From the NCBI RefSeq assembly GCF_950295315.1, contig NC_080162.1:73377729-73441728 (forward strand): 64,000 nucleotides of DNA, in the 5' to 3' direction. The position numbers and the translations under genes are program-made. Origin of the DNA: Erinaceus europaeus. Taxonomy: Eukaryota; Chordata; Mammalia; Eulipotyphla; Erinaceidae. Shown one piece after another: positions 41,440 through 53,585 of this stretch (positions are counted from its first letter, which is position 1; each line of letters begins with the position of its first letter). The notes beneath the pieces are model-generated. The model searched no databases. It saw nothing but the letters and a program-made list of their open reading frames with translations, and had not been told where the DNA came from.

Positions 41440-41615
41440 GGATTAACTTTTCAGATAGAAAGATAAACAGTTAAAGAGACAGAAAGACATCACATCATCA
41501 AGGAAGCTTCCCTCAGTGCAGTGGGACCAGGTTTGAACCTCTGCTTGTGCCCGTCACAAAGCAAGAGAAGACTATCCAAGTGAGCTATCTTGCAGGGACA
41601 ATTATGCTCTTTCTT
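41440..41615 (-). mobile_element. SINE-E-like, inverted
   Basis: 'gaccaggtttgaacctctgc' as inverted B box and a head ending TGAGCTATCTTGCAGGG. Confidence 0.7.
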
Positions 41616-41689
41616 CCATAAATGAAGTGACCTACACTTAGCAATGAGACTTGTTTGGGGCAGTGGAACTAGATAGTCACTTTTCATTT

Positions 41690-41940
41690 TTCCATCTGTT
41701 TGGCTTGTGTGTTTGCTGTCATCATGTGAAGAAAGTGTCTAGATTCCCCTAGAAAAATCCCTGTTCACATACTTGACCATGTCTAACTTCCAACAAAACC
41801 TCTATCAGCCACCAGTGACAGGATCAAGCCCAGCCAAGATTAGAAGAGTTACAGTTCACCCATGGATACATGAGCTACAATAATAAGTGCTGTTTCAAGG
41901 CACTGAGCTTTGGGTGATTTGTTACATACCAAGTTCTGAC
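41690..41940 (+). mobile_element. MaLR-type LTR 3' part
   Basis: 'cccagccaagattagaagag', 'catgagctacaataataagtgc' and 'caaggcactgagctttggg' resemble the 3' half of an MLT1-like LTR. Family by memory. Confidence 0.5.
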
Positions 41941-42004
41941 TGGTCTAGACACTGAGTCTTCCCTCAATGGCATTAATGAGTCTTCCCTCAGTTCTCTTTC
42001 CTTT

Positions 42005-42326
42005 TTTTTTTTTTTGCCTCCAGCAGTGCCTGCACCATGAATCCACTGCTCCTGGAGGCCATTCCCCCCCCCTTTTGTATTTTGTTGCAGCCTTGTTGTG
42101 GTTATTATTGTTGTTGTTGACATCATTTGTTGTTGGATAGGACAGAGAGAAATGGAGAGAGGAAGGGAAGACTGAGAGGGGGAGAGATAGACACCTGCAG
42201 ACCTGCTTCACCGCCTGTGAAGTGACTCCCCTGCAGATGGGGAGCCAGGGGCTTGAACCAGGATCCTTAAGCCGGTCCTTGTGCTTTGTGCCACATGCGC
42301 CTAACCTGTTGCACCACAGCCCAACC
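42005..42326 (-). mobile_element. SINE-A with 3' box, inverted, with 19-bp TSD
   Basis: T-run, 3' box (CACCATGAATCCACTGCTCC), tail, body and head. The TSD CCTCAGTTCTCTTTCCTTT at 41986-42004 and 42327-42345 is exact. Confidence 0.96.
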
Positions 42327-42394
42327 CCTCAGTTCTCTTTCCTTTGTGTCAGCGTCTCACTAGGGGTGTATCTAAGGTAGCCTAAATAGGAGAT

Positions 42395-42600
42395 AGACAG
42401 GTATTACCATTGATGTTGTAGTTGTTGGATAAGACAGAGAGAAATGGAGAGAGGAGGGGAAGACAGAGAGGAGGAAAGAAAGACAGACACCTGCAGATAT
42501 GCTTCACAGCTTGTGAAGCGACTCCCCTGCAGGTGGGGAGCTAGCATCCTTATGCCAGTCCTTGTGCTTCCCACCATGTGTGCTTAACGCACTGCGTGTC
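42395..42600 (-). mobile_element. SINE-A, inverted, tail-truncated
   Basis: Starts in TTGTAGTTGTTGGATAAGAC and keeps the body and core, with a decayed head (GTGCTTAACGCACTGCG). Confidence 0.9.
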
Positions 42601-43319
42601 TTTAATTTTTTAAAATACATTAACTTAAATAAACATGTTTTAGTAGATTTGAGTAAAGAAATAGAAGGCATCTACAGAAAAAATATGGAGTCAATAAAAT
42701 TGCAGATGTTAATGTTTCTACCCAAAACTGTCAAGGCAATAGAGTACTTCAGGACTATGTCCCACTGTGGCAGAGGGCACAGCTGGACAGTTCAGCTAAA
42801 TGCTGATCTGAAAGGAGGGTGGATTGTTTGAAACAAATCACTTCAAGGCCACCATTTGCTTAGGATGGGCTTGCCAAACTACCCTTCTAGAATCAATACT
42901 TGGGGAGTGATTGATATTTTGTGATGACTATGGATTGTGATTTGACTCTAGGAGAGTCCAGCTCTTCCCATCTCTCTGCGTCACCTTGGCTGGATCCCTT
43001 GTCCTATTTGGGTTTGATTCTGGACCATGCTCTCTATTGATGAAAAACAAGTGAAGTGAGGTTAACTTGCAGTGTAGGGTGGCATAGGTTCAGATTTCAC
43101 TGGAAAAGAAAACTGCTCATGTCTGCCTGTTCTTCCTCCCTTGTCAATTTTATGTGGAGATTTTGTCCCATGTGATTTAGCAACAGACTGATTAGGAATC
43201 TCCAAAACTATCTCCAGAAAACTGGACAGTATGTTGCCTTATTTTATGGGAACACATTCTCTTGAAAATTCTTAGAAAGAAGTAGGCTTGGGTTTGAATG
43301 TCTTTTGGGGGCCTGGTGA
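42601..43319. other. No recognised element
   Basis: The 89-codon frame at 42562-42831 overlaps the SINE head and is not supported as a gene. Confidence 0.5.
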
Positions 43320-43553
43320 ATCTCTCTCTCTTAACTTTTGTTATCTTTATTTATTCATTGGATAGTAACAGCCAGAAATGAAGAGAGAAGGGAGAGAGAG
43401 AGCGAGAGGGAGAGAGAGACAGAGAGATCTGCAGCCCTACTTCACCACTTGTGAAGCTTTCCCCTTACAAGTGGGGACTGGTGTCTCAAACCTAGATCCT
43501 TGTGTATTGTAACATGTGCGCTCAACCAGGTGTGTCACCACCCAGCCCCCTGA
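43320..43553 (-). mobile_element. SINE-B, inverted
   Basis: TTATTTATTCATTGGATAG, a GAGA-rich body, GTGAAGCTTTCCCCTTAC and CACCACCCAGCCCCC at the head end. Confidence 0.94.
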
Positions 43554-43606
43554 TGAGTCTCTCTCAAAGAGAAATTAGTGAAAACCAGTGTTGAAATTCT
43601 AAACCT

Positions 43607-44109
43607 GCTACCTACAAAATGGATACCCACCCCCCCAAACTCTTCATCTGCTCTACTCCAGTCTTTAGGTTCATGATTAGTCAACAACTTGTTTGGCTTT
43701 ATATGTTAACTCTCTTTTCAGCCACCAGATTCCAGATGCTACCATGATACCAATAAGACTTCCCTGGACAGAGAACCCCACCAATGTGTCCTGGAGCTCC
43801 GATTCCCTCGAACCCTGCCCCACTAGAGGAAGAGAGAGGCAGGCTGAAGTATGGATCGGCCTGTCAATGCCCATGTTCAGCGGGGAAGCAATTACAGAAG
43901 CCAGACCTTCCACCTTCTGCATCCCACAATGACCTTGGGTCCATACTCCCGGAGGGTTACAGAACAGGAAAGCTATCAGGGGAGGGAATAAGATATTGAG
44001 TTCTGGTGGTGGGAATTGTGTGGAGTTGTACTGCTTTTATCCTATGGTTTTGTCAAGGTTTCCTTTTTATAAATAAATTTAAAATAAATAAATAGTAATA
44101 TTAATAAAA
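43607..44109 (+). mobile_element. Repeat R, 5'-truncated, with 14-bp TSD
   Basis: Runs from 'acccccccaaactcttcatc' through the R 3' region to TATAAATAAATTTAAAATAA. The TSD GAAATTCTAAACCT at 43593-43606 and 44110-44123 is exact. This is the cleanest proof that R moves as a retroposon with a fixed 3' end. Confidence 0.93.
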
Positions 44110-44164
44110 GAAATTCTAAACCTAAGTATTTCAGAATGTAACCTTATTTAGAAATAGGTAATTT

Positions 44165-44390
44165 AAAAAAATTTTAATTTTATCTTTTTTATATATTTAT
44201 CCCTTTTGTTGCCCTTGTTGTTTATCATCGTTGTTGTAATTATTGTTGCTGTTATTGCTGTCGTTGTTGTTGGATAGGATAGAGAGAAATTGGGAGAGGA
44301 GGGGAAGACAGAGAGGAGAGAGAAAGATACCTGCAGACCTGCATCACTGCCTGTGAAGCAAACCCCCTGCAGGTGGGGAGTCGGGGGCTC
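44165..44390 (-). mobile_element. SINE-A, inverted, 5'-truncated
   Basis: Keeps tail, body and core, and stops at GGGGCTCGAG, so the head is missing. The flanks AATAGGTAATTTA and AATAGATAATTTT suggest a TSD. Confidence 0.9.
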
Positions 44391-44692
44391 GAGAAAATAG
44401 ATAATTTTAACCAATTACCTATTAGGATGAAGCTGCACAGGAATATAATAGAATAGACCTGTAGTAAAATATGACTAGAATCCTATTAAAATCAGCAATT
44501 TTAAGATAAATTTGGTATCTAACAAGATACCAAACAAGTTCTTACCCCTGGAGAGGTAGAGTCTCAGTGATAACTTAAAAAAAAAAAATTAATAATTTAG
44601 GTAGTATTGTTTCAATGATCCCTTCTTGAAGAATCAGACAACAGAAACTTCAGATAACAAAAGTAGAAACAGTTCAAAATGCTGATGGTGAG

Positions 44693-44908
44693 GGCCAGGC
44701 AGTGGTGCACTGGGTTAAGTGCACACATTATAATATTTAAGGACCCAGGTTCAAGCATCTGGTCCCCAACTGCAGGGGGAAAGCTTTACAAGTGGTGAAG
44801 CAGAGCTGCAGGTATCACTCTCTCTCTCCCTCTCTACCTCCCCCTTCCTTCTCAATTTCTTTCTGTTTCTATTCAATGATAAGTAAATAAATGAATGAAT
44901 TTTAAAAG
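44693..44908 (+). mobile_element. SINE-B with TSD
   Basis: GGCCAGGCAGTGGTGCAC to ATGAATGAATTTTAAAA. The TSD GCTGATGGTGAG at 44681-44692 and 44909-44920 is exact. Confidence 0.95.
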
Positions 44909-45219
44909 GCTGATGGTGAGCATTAACATACACTTATTTGTATAATAATAGCTGAAAGATAGAGAGTATAGTATTAACAACTTACTGTGTCATCATGCAA
45001 ACGTCAAAAACAGAAAGACATGAATGGCATATGTGAAACATTTTTTACTATTCTCAGTAATTATAGTTAATGTTGGTAATATTAATATTTGAGACTTTGT
45101 GTCTAACAAGTTACCAAACAAGTGATTAACTATGGACATCATTATTTCCTGTGATATTAACAGTTAGGATTTTCAGTACATAAGATAAAAAGATACATAT
45201 ATATTGTAAAATGTTAGAT

Positions 45220-45540
45220 AACAAATTCTAAGTTAGAACTGAAATCACAAACTATTTGCATTCATGAATTAGTTATTAATTTTTTTCTTTTGCCAGGATT
45301 TTATTCTAAATTAACTAGAGATAAATGAGAAATTACCTATACAAAAGCAACAATAAAGTGGACAGTGGACTTTTAAAGATAAATTATGGAATCTAGACTA
45401 TAATAAAATAGCATTTATTGAATCTTTGAGGAAATAACTGCCAACCTAGGATTCTATATCCAGTGAAAACATCATTGAAAAAGCTAAAAGAAAGACATTT
45501 TCAGATAGAAGAATAAAGGTTGAAAGAACTTATTATCAGA
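45220..45540 (+). mobile_element. Ancient L1/HAL1-like ORF1 remnant, part 1
   Basis: 'aactgccaacctaggattctatatcc' and 'gctaaaagaaagacattttcag' are typical of old ORF1 C-terminal sequence. A related segment appears at 47625-48060. Confidence 0.65.
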
Positions 45541-45549
45541 AAACTTACA

Positions 45550-45700
45550 CACAAATTTTCAATAAAGAGAATTCCACTGTAGCACTGGAGTTTCCCCCAG
45601 CATCATGGCCCTTCTGTGTAGAGCCTGGATTCAAATATGGGCAACACACAGGCCAAGGCATGCACTCTACCAGGTGAGCTATTTCTCTGATCTTATTCAT
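45550..45700 (-). mobile_element. SINE-E-like, inverted
   Basis: 'gagcctggattcaaatatggg' inverted B box and 'taccaggtgagctatttctctg' head end. Confidence 0.7.
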
Positions 45701-46555
45701 CATCTTATCTTCTTTCTGAATCAATGTTTCTATTCCCATGTCTCACTCTCCACTGCTAAGCACAGCTTAGTGTGTATGCTCCTTTGATGAGATTTGGCAT
45801 GTCAAAACATACTATCAGTAATACATACTATGAAGAAAATAAAGCGGAGGCCAGACACATGTCATCAACGAAGGCATCTTTGAATAGCTGATAATTGACC
45901 TTAGATCTGAATGGAGTGAAAGGAGAGGTTGAGGAACAGTACATGCAAAGGATCTGTGGCTACAGCATACTTATTTATATTGCATATGATTCTCATAAGT
46001 TTCTTAGAACCACCCAGCAGGCCTCACTTGATAGTGTATCTCAAGCTCAGTGATTCATTTGGTTCTAATTTCAATGATTTGTAGCACCTGGTGCTGGGGC
46101 AGAGCTGCCTCCAGAGATGTTAACACCTTGTAAATCTGTCCTTTTTAAGTGGCACCATGTGCACATGCTTTGACACAGCTATAATTGTGGTTTGGGTTTT
46201 AATTAGAGGAAGCCTCTTGGGGGTTGACTATATGTTAGCACAGGAGGTTAGATACCCTCTTAAAGAGTGCTCATGACTAAGGGTATGACCCTGCTGTGGC
46301 ACAGGCGGGTTCACAGGGAAGTGGAGATAATCCCTCCATTTTAAACTACAGTAGTTGCCCTGGGATTGCAGATATGAGTCTACTATTATCCCTACAATGA
46401 TCTGTCTACATTTGTATATATTTGGTCTTTTTTTTGGGAGGAGGGGGATCTCATCTTCTCTTCCTTCCCAAGTCACACATATTATTACATCCAAATGTCC
46501 TTCCTTTTATCCTCCTCCAGTTCTTGATGAAGTTGAAGTTCAGAGCCCTCTGGCC
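45701..46555. other. Mostly unassigned
   Basis: 45840-45970 resembles part of the old repeat at 48340-49230 ('gacctt..tctgaatggagtgaaagg'). The rest is not recognised. Confidence 0.45.
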
Positions 46556-46559
46556 CTAT

Positions 46560-47560
46560 AATTTCTCCCCCACTGGAAGTAAGGAACACAGTTCATTTTG
46601 GGGGTACAAAAAGTAGGAGTTCTAGCTTCTGTAATTGCTTCTTGGCTGGACATGGGCTTTGGCAGGTCGATCCATAATCCCAGCCTGTTTATATCTTTTC
46701 CTAGTTGGGCAGGGCTCTGAAGCAGTGAGGTTCCAAGATACATTGATGAGGTTGTCTGCCCAGGGAAGTCAAGATAGAGTCATGATAATGTTTGCAACTT
46801 GGTGTCTGAAGGGTGACAAGAAACAAAGTGGGACAAAGTGATTGATGAACAGGGAACAAAAAGTAGGAGTAGAGCAGATGAAAATAGGGAACTTAGGTTG
46901 GAAAGAAGCTAGGAACTCCATTCGTGGCATAGTCTTAGGAGCCTACGACTATTGTATTTTTTGTTTTTTTTTTTTGGCTTGAGTTTGACAGTTAACATGG
47001 AATTAGACAAAAATATTGTTTGAGAAGATGATGTCAGAGAAAAGGGCTAGAAAATTGGATTAGGGCAGAGAGTATCTTCCATTATTTAAAAAAAAATATA
47101 AGTAGAATTAACTGTTTACTTCATTCACCTGATCCAGGGAATATATGTGCCTGTGTAACGTCTATGTCCCTATTGGTCTGAGGTCACAGTTTATGGCCAC
47201 AGTTGGGAACACTTCAGGCTGCACTCATTTCAGGATCAGTCTTTCTCCAGTGGCAGGGTAGGATGAACCAGCCTCCCTCTGGAAACTGGGGAAGTCCCTA
47301 CCATTTTGCTTTATGGTGAGGGCAAGGTCCTGGGAATGCCCACAAGAGGGCTTATGATAACATTCCTGATGGAAGTGACCATTGATGGTGGAGAGAGGGA
47401 TCCATTAGAGGTCTAGACCCATCATAGCTTTGTGGGAATCCAAGGATTACCTGACTAGGGCCCCAAATGATGGGATAGTGTGATATTGACCAAAAAGGCC
47501 ATTATTAAATGAGCCAGTCTCTTGCCCTTATTCAACTTTTGTAGTCCTCTTTTTCCCCAA
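46560..47560 (-). mobile_element. Repeat R, long form, inverted
   Basis: 46560-46850 is the inverted R 3' region ('tctagcttctgtaattgcttc'). 47190-47525 is the inverted middle segment that matches 21050-21500 ('cccaaatgatgggatagtg', 'ccattagaggtctagacc'). An A/T-rich diverged part lies between, so it may be rearranged. Confidence 0.75.
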
Positions 47561-47624
47561 TGACCTTAGACTTTCTCCCAGTTGTTTAAGCATTGAGTAT
47601 TCCCAACTAGAATTAGGTTTTGGG

Positions 47625-48060
47625 GAATTCCAACCACAAATTTTGTATCCTGCAATATTATCTTTCAGATATGAGGGAGAAATAAAGGTTTTTCTCAAAT
47701 ATTCAAAAACTAAAGGAATTCTCCACAATAAACCCTACCTCACAAGTAATGCTAAATGGAGTCCTACAAGAAAGGAGGAAGCAAAGGAATACACATTATA
47801 AGTGAGATGAACAGCAGTAGACTAGAAAGAAGAAGACAATAAAAATAAGAAAGAACAACAAGTAAATAGAGGGAGGGAATTAAAAGAAAAGGAAGCCCTA
47901 TCATATGTTTGTTAATCAAGATCAACTTAGAAAGACATTTCTAGATACACAATGCTAATTATTAAATGCATGATAACCACAAAATAAAACAGGGAGCAGA
48001 GATTTACAGAAAGCACAAGAAAAATCAGTGAGGAATTCACCACAGAAACTCATCCACACA
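47625..48060 (+). mobile_element. Ancient L1/HAL1-like ORF1 remnant, part 2
   Basis: 'cagatatgagggagaaataaagg' and 'gtaatgctaaatggagtcctac' belong to an old ORF1 3' end and following sequence. Confidence 0.65.
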
Positions 48061-48104
48061 AAAGGTCAGATTGAAACAAATAGGCAAAGATTCAACAATT
48101 TAAA

Positions 48105-48310
48105 ATAAACTTAAAGTGGAAGTAGGTAGTCCCATATGTTAGGAAAGATAGCACCAGATTTGAGGAGTTGGAAGGTTGACATCTCAGGCTTGGTATCTTT
48201 TGCAAAAGTATGAAGTAAGAATTCAGTAGCAGCATAATAAGGGATGGCAACACTAATACTGTTGATTTGGTTGAGGTCAACAGAGGTAACATGGTGGTAG
48301 AAATCAGAGA
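48105..48310 (-). mobile_element. Repeat R 5'-middle fragment, inverted
   Basis: Reverse complement contains 'gacctcaaccaaatcaac' and 'caaccttccaactcctcaaatctgg', aligning loosely with 20350-20460. More diverged than other R copies. Confidence 0.55.
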
Positions 48311-48339
48311 GAAGAAATGTCAAGAAGTATGAGCACTCT

Positions 48340-49230
48340 CTATGTTTCAATAGCTCTTTAAGGAACTGGACCTCTAGTCTTGCCCTCATGGAACTCATAG
48401 TCTAGTAGGAAAGACAACACACCAGTAAAATTACAAATCAAATAGTCACAGATACATAAGTCTGCTCAGAGGATTATACATATGCTGAGAAAGCATAATA
48501 GGTAGGTAAGGGTTTTTTTTTCCTCAGGGTGCTGATATTTTAAAGGATGTAAAATAAGTAGCCAAGCAGAGACCAGGGGAAATGGAACTTCAGGTGTATG
48601 GACTACCCCTTGCAAGAATTAACGGGTTGTGTTTAAGAGCCTGAAAGTTTGAGCACCTAGAGACAGAATAGACAGGATCAGATGAAGATGGGGGTAGGAT
48701 CTTACCAGCCTTGGGCAGAAACTGCAGTTTGATATCAAAGTGAAAGGAAGTTTTGCAGGACTTCAAATAGAAGTATGCCATAACCTCGCTTATGATTTTC
48801 AGAGAGCATTCTGAAAGTTGTGTAGTGGATTGCATTTCTCAGGAAAGTAAAACTTGGATTTAGAAACTAAGGCTGCTGTGGAGGTCACCTGAGCATGAAT
48901 CGATGGTATGACCCAGATTTTTCTAATTAGGGAGTGATTTTTAGCAATGCTGGTGGAAAGGAGAATTGGAGAATATGTTTTGGAGGTGGAACTGACAGGA
49001 TATGATAAAGGATTGCACATAGGATCAAAAAGGAAGAGAGAAATCAGGATACATCAATATTTTTTACCTGAGCAGCTGGTAGGATGTATTTACTGTCTGC
49101 TGAGATGGGGGCAATAGAGAAGTGGTGTATTTAGAAGTGGTGTATTACTCTTTGGATATGTTAATGCTGAGATATCTATGAGTTATCTAAGTGGAGAAAT
49201 TGAATGAGTAATTAGGTATTGGTAGTTAGC
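48340..49230 (+). mobile_element. Ancient eutherian interspersed repeat, unnamed
   Basis: 'ggaactcatagtctagtagg', 'ttttggaggtggaactgacagg', 'tttactgtctgctgagatggg' and 'gagatatctatgagttatctaagtgg' follow in the order of a long old repeat I know from other mammals but cannot name with certainty. Confidence 0.5.
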
Positions 49231-49234
49231 ATTT

Positions 49235-49350
49235 AGCAACTTCTTTTTCTAACTAGAACACTGCTCAGCTCTGAATTACAGTAGTGCTGGGGATTGAACC
49301 TGGAGCCTTGGAACATCAGGCATGAGGGCTATTGCATAGCTCTTTAAATA
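49235..49350 (-). mobile_element. SINE-C, inverted
   Basis: 'actagaacactgctcagctc', 'gattgaacctggagccttgg' and a head shortened to 'tattgcatagctc'. Confidence 0.85.
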
Positions 49351-49560
49351 GTAATCCCTTGATGTGCCCCAGGAATTAATATTTTAAATATCCCAAAGTG
49401 GTCCCAATGTACAGGCAAAGTTGAGAACCAAGGCTATGAACATGGGTTAAGATAGAAAGTGGTTCTTCAGGTATGGTCCCAGAACCACCATCATTACTAT
49501 CTCTTAGAACTTGCTGGAAATCCAAATGTTCAGATTGTCACTATTGTGACAGTGAGAACA
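49350..49560. mobile_element. MER5-type hAT fragments
   Basis: 49350-49435 ends 'gcaaagttgagaaccaagg' like a MER5 3' end. 49457-49550 starts 'gtggttcttcaggtatggtcc' like a MER5 terminus. Two pieces or one rearranged element. Confidence 0.55.
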
Positions 49561-49749
49561 CGGCTAGAGTACATTTGGATTCATGTTTCCAGCCAGCTGT
49601 GTTTGTTCCTTGGGATCATTGTCTCTCAAAGAACCATCTCTTCACATGGGCTCAAAGGCTCTTCAAGGTAGTCACACTTCAGTTCAGATCTAAGGAATAC
49701 CTCAGGCAAAATGTACAATGTGGTCAGAAGATTGAAAGACTTCAAATGG

Positions 49750-49882
49750 TGAAAGCCAGTGAGATATCTCAGTGACTGAGCACTTGACTTGCATGCCCTG
49801 AGTCCTCAGAGATCCTGGTTCATTCCAGGTACCACCATATGCCCAAGTTGAGTCTTTCTCTCTCTCCCAGAGTGATTTTACC
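49750..49882 (+). mobile_element. SINE-E
   Basis: AGCCAGTGAGATATCTCAGTG, CACTTGACTTGCATGC, 'tcattccaggtaccacc' and a CT-rich end. Confidence 0.75.
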
Positions 49883-49884
49883 CT

Positions 49885-50090
49885 TTCTTTTATTTTAGAT
49901 GTACAGATATAGAAGCAGAGATGAAGAGAGAGGGAGGGAGGGAGGAGGGAAAGAGAAAGAGAAGCACTAGAGCTTCTTTCAATGCTTTGGTGCTCCTATG
50001 TGATCTGGTATTGGGTCTTAAACCCACACTGCTCAAGTAACAAGGTATATGCCCTACAATGTGAATTACTTTATGACCCCTCTATTAAAA
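49885..50090 (-). mobile_element. SINE-like, inverted
   Basis: Purine-rich body, 'gggtcttaaacccacac' as inverted B box and a decayed head. Directly opposed to the preceding SINE-E. Confidence 0.6.
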
Positions 50091-50279
50091 TAAAAAATAT
50101 ATAGGTTTAGTTTGTATTTTAAAAGATAAACAATGTGCAATTGGTCTTTTCAGAAGTTCCTTTCTTCTAGATCTTAGCTTGGGATTCCTTGGTGCCTCTA
50201 GGACAGATCTCCCTAATAGTAGTGTTCCTCTAAAGAATCCTTTTCAGACATGACCCTGGTAAAAGACAGCTTACCAGTT

Positions 50280-50424
50280 AGGGCTCATGCCTTGAAATGT
50301 AAGCAGCCTTGGTTACAGCCTTGGCCAACACATGGGAAGTGCTATGGCCCCAGAGGAGGCTCCAGTACCATGGTGGTACTCTCCTTTTCACTCCTCCTCC
50401 TCCTCCTCCTCCTTCTCTCCTCTT

Positions 50425-50461
<37 letters not shown>

Positions 50462-50495
50462 CTCTCTCTCACCCTATCTAAATAAAAATCCAGCC
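50280..50495 (+). mobile_element. SINE-like copy with TCC and CT tracts
   Basis: Head-like segment from GGGCTCATGCCTTGAAATG, a (TCC)n run near 50391-50413, a (CT)n run near 50428-50458 and a CCCTATCTAAATAAAAATC end. Confidence 0.6.
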
Positions 50496-50499
50496 CAAG

Positions 50500-51245
50500 A
50501 TTGGTAAAAATAATGCCTGTGCAAGATCTGATTCCATAAAACAAAACAAAGCAAAGCAGCTCAAAGTCTCAATCCTCATTAAGGTGGTACTCAGAGTTGA
50601 TCTGACCCTGAGGGATCTGGCTGTTGAAGGCAGAACACCTTCAGAGCAACTCCAAGTACCACCTTACTCAGGGAAGCCCCATCTGGGGCAAGGGGCGAGT
50701 GCAGGGGAATAGTGTAGACATAAAGATCTAAATGGTTGATTACTTGAGGGACAGTCTGAATTCTTGAGCCTGACTACCTCACCAGGTGGTTCAAGGTTCT
50801 GTTGAGCCTGCTGGCCAGTTCTGCTCCCCATTCCCCTCTCAACAGATCTCAATCCTTGATAAACACCCTCCATTCAAATTCTATTCCGTTGTCTATCCAC
50901 ATACATCTCCACCTGTAGTGTAAATTCTGACTTCCAGGTGTCAGGTAGTGGCTCTTCCACGTCTCCTTCCCTTAACATCTGGGTCTTCTAGTGCAAGCAG
51001 GACCCTGGACAGGAGTTTGGTAATCTCAGAAGTGAGGTGAAGGGAGGCCTCTTTCAGGTTTCTCCTGGGAAATGGAGCCCTCTTGCTGGCATCTCCATGG
51101 GCAAGACTGTCTGTCTAAGGCATCTTGCTATTTTTTCTTAGAGTCGAGGTTGAGGTTGTAGTTTCTGTCTCCTTGTTAGGCATTTTCACTGATTTGTTCT
51201 TAATCTGCTTGTTTCTGTAGTCAGAGAGTTTCCCTTTACTTTGAG
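50500..51245. other. No recognised element
   Basis: Slightly GC-richer. No convincing frame or repeat. Confidence 0.5.
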
Positions 51246-51264
51246 GATAAAGAATATCTTACAC

Positions 51265-51562
51265 GGGCGTCGGGCGGTACCGCAGTGGGTTAAGCACACA
51301 TGGCACAAAGCACAAGGACTGGCATAAGGAACCCGGTTCCAGCCCCTGGCTCCCCACCTGCAGGGGAGTCACTTCACAAGCAGTGAAGCAGATCTGCAGG
51401 TGTCTATCTTTTTCTCTCCCTCTCTGTCTTCCCTTCCTCTCTCCATTTCTCTCTGTCCTATCCAACAACGATGACATCAGTAACAACAAAAATAATAACT
51501 ACAACAATAAAATAATAAGGGCAACAAAAGGAAATAAATAAATATAAAAATATTTTTTAAAA
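51265..51562 (+). mobile_element. SINE-A, tail invaded by an L1
   Basis: GGCGTCGGGCGGTACCGCAG head to AATATAAAAATATTTTTT. The SINE's 5' TSD AAAGAATATCTTACAC is at 51249-51264, and its 3' copy is displaced 2.3 kb to 53600-53615 by the nested insertion. Confidence 0.95.
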
Positions 51563-53585
51563 TTTTTTTTATTTAAGAAAGGATTAATTAACAAAACCAT
51601 AGGGTAGGAGGGGTACAACTCCACACAATTCCCACCACCTAATCTCCATATCCCACCCCCTCACCTGATAGCTTTCCCATTCTCTATCCCTCTGGAAGCA
51701 TGGACCCAGGGTCATTGAGGGTTGCAGAAGGTAGAAGGTCTGGCTTCTGTAATTGCTTCCCCGCTGAACATGGGCGTTGACTGGTCGGTCCATACTCCCA
51801 GTCTGCCTCTCTCTTTCCCTAGTAGGGTGTGTCTCTGGGGAAGCTGAGCTCCAGGACATATTGGTGGGGTCTTCAATCCAGGGAAGCCTGGCTAGCATCC
51901 TGATGGCATCTGGAACCTGGTGGCTAAAAAGAGAGTTAACATACAAAGCCAAACAAATTGTTGAGCAATCATGGACCCAAAGCTTGGAATAGTGGAGAGG
52001 AAGTGTTAGGGAGGTACTCACTGCAAACTCTAGTGTACTTCTGCTTTCAGGTATATATTTTGCAGTAGTTTATGGATACGTGTGAACATAAGCTCTCTCT
52101 CACAGAAACTGGTGTATATCTAGGTTTTGGGACTTTGTTAGAAAGTGAACCACCTGAGATGAAATTAGAGTGTACTATAAAAGGAAAGGTCTCACCTGAG
52201 TAATGAAGCTGAAGGGTTGTCATTCCACACATGAAGTCTCTGGACACAGTCTGAGGTGAAGCATGTTGAGGTGGCAATCGTTGCGTTGGTTAGGTTGTGG
52301 TTGGCAGATGCATATTATTTGATATGGATTGGGAGAGGCATATGGGAAAAGTGGGCCCTATCCAAGGGTTCCAGGACTGGGGGAAGTAGGGGCTCTATAG
52401 TGGAGATGTGAGGTTCCTGCTGTCTTAGGGTTCAAAAAGACAATCGATAGTTAATGTTATCATCACATTATTTGGTAATTGGGTTAACTTTGAAAAGTCC
52501 TTTTGTTATGGTTTGCTGTACAGTACCCAGTATCTTGTATGTAGCTGTGCTATTGGATGCTTCTAATCTACTTGGTCTAGGCTTTTGAGAGAGTCCGCAT
52601 ATCAAATACACAGCCTATATATTAAAAAGATTCAGTTTGTGTTTTGAAAAACTTTGAGACATACAATTGATTTTCCTCCTCTCATATTAATTAACTAGTG
52701 ATTTATATGTCTACATTTTGCTAGGAGTATGAAGACAACATCACCCTGATACCAAAAGCTGACAGGGACAGAACAAAAGAGGAAAACTACAGACCAATAT
52801 CTCTGATGAACATAGATGCCAAAATATTAAACAAGATCTTGGCCAACCGGATACAGCAACATATCAAAAAGATTGTTCATCATGACCAAGTGGGATTCAT
52901 CCCAGGAATACAAGGTTGGTTCAACATCCGTAAGTCAATCAATGTCATTCACCACATCAATAAAAGCCAAAAACCACATGATTATCTCAATAGATGCAGA
53001 GAAAGTCTTTGACAAAATCCAACACCCATTCATGCTCAAAACTCTACAAAAAATGGGAATAGATGGGAAATTCCTCAAGATAGTGGAGTCTATATATAGC
53101 AAACGTACAGCCAACATCATACTCAATGGACAGAAGCTGAAAGCATTCCCCCTCAGATCAGGGATTAGACAGGGCTGTCCACTGTCACCGTTACTCTTCA
53201 ACATAGTATTGGAAGTTCTTGCCATAGCAATCAGGCAAGAGAAAGAAATCAAAGGAATACAGATTGGAAGGGAAGAAGTCAAGCTCTCACTATTTGCAGA
53301 TGATATGATAGTAGATGTAGAAAGTCCTAAAGAATCCAGCAGAAAATTACTGGAAGCTATTAGGCAATATAGCAAGGTATCAGGCTACAAAATCAATGTA
53401 CAAAAATCAGTGGCATTTCTTTATGCAAACACTAAATCTGAAGAAGAAGACATCCAGAAATCACTCCCATTTACTGTTTCAGCAAAATCAATCTAGGAAT
53501 AAAGTTGACCAAAGAAGTGAAAGACTTGTATGCTGAAAACTATGAGTCGCTACTCAAGGAAATAGAAACTGATACCAAGAAATGG
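51563..53585 (-). mobile_element. 5'-inverted L1/repeat R insertion nested in the SINE tail
   Basis: Minus-strand element: T-run at 51563, R in reverse (51563 to about 52727), then an ORF2 fragment in plus orientation (52728-53585). The flanks AAAAATATTTTTTAAAA (51546-51562) and AAAAATATTTTTAAAA (53586-53601) are its TSD within the SINE tail. An inverted 5' segment is the known product of L1 twin priming. Confidence 0.9.
52728..53585 (+). pseudogene. L1 ORF2 reverse-transcriptase fragment
   Basis: Encodes the RT core in two overlapping frames with a frameshift near 52970: [18 protein letters not shown], then [29 protein letters not shown] and [15 protein letters not shown]. It is very close to 9950-10810 of the long L1. 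A second frameshift lies near 53495, where TAG ends the open frame. It is a dead fragment, without start or end. Confidence 0.93.
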
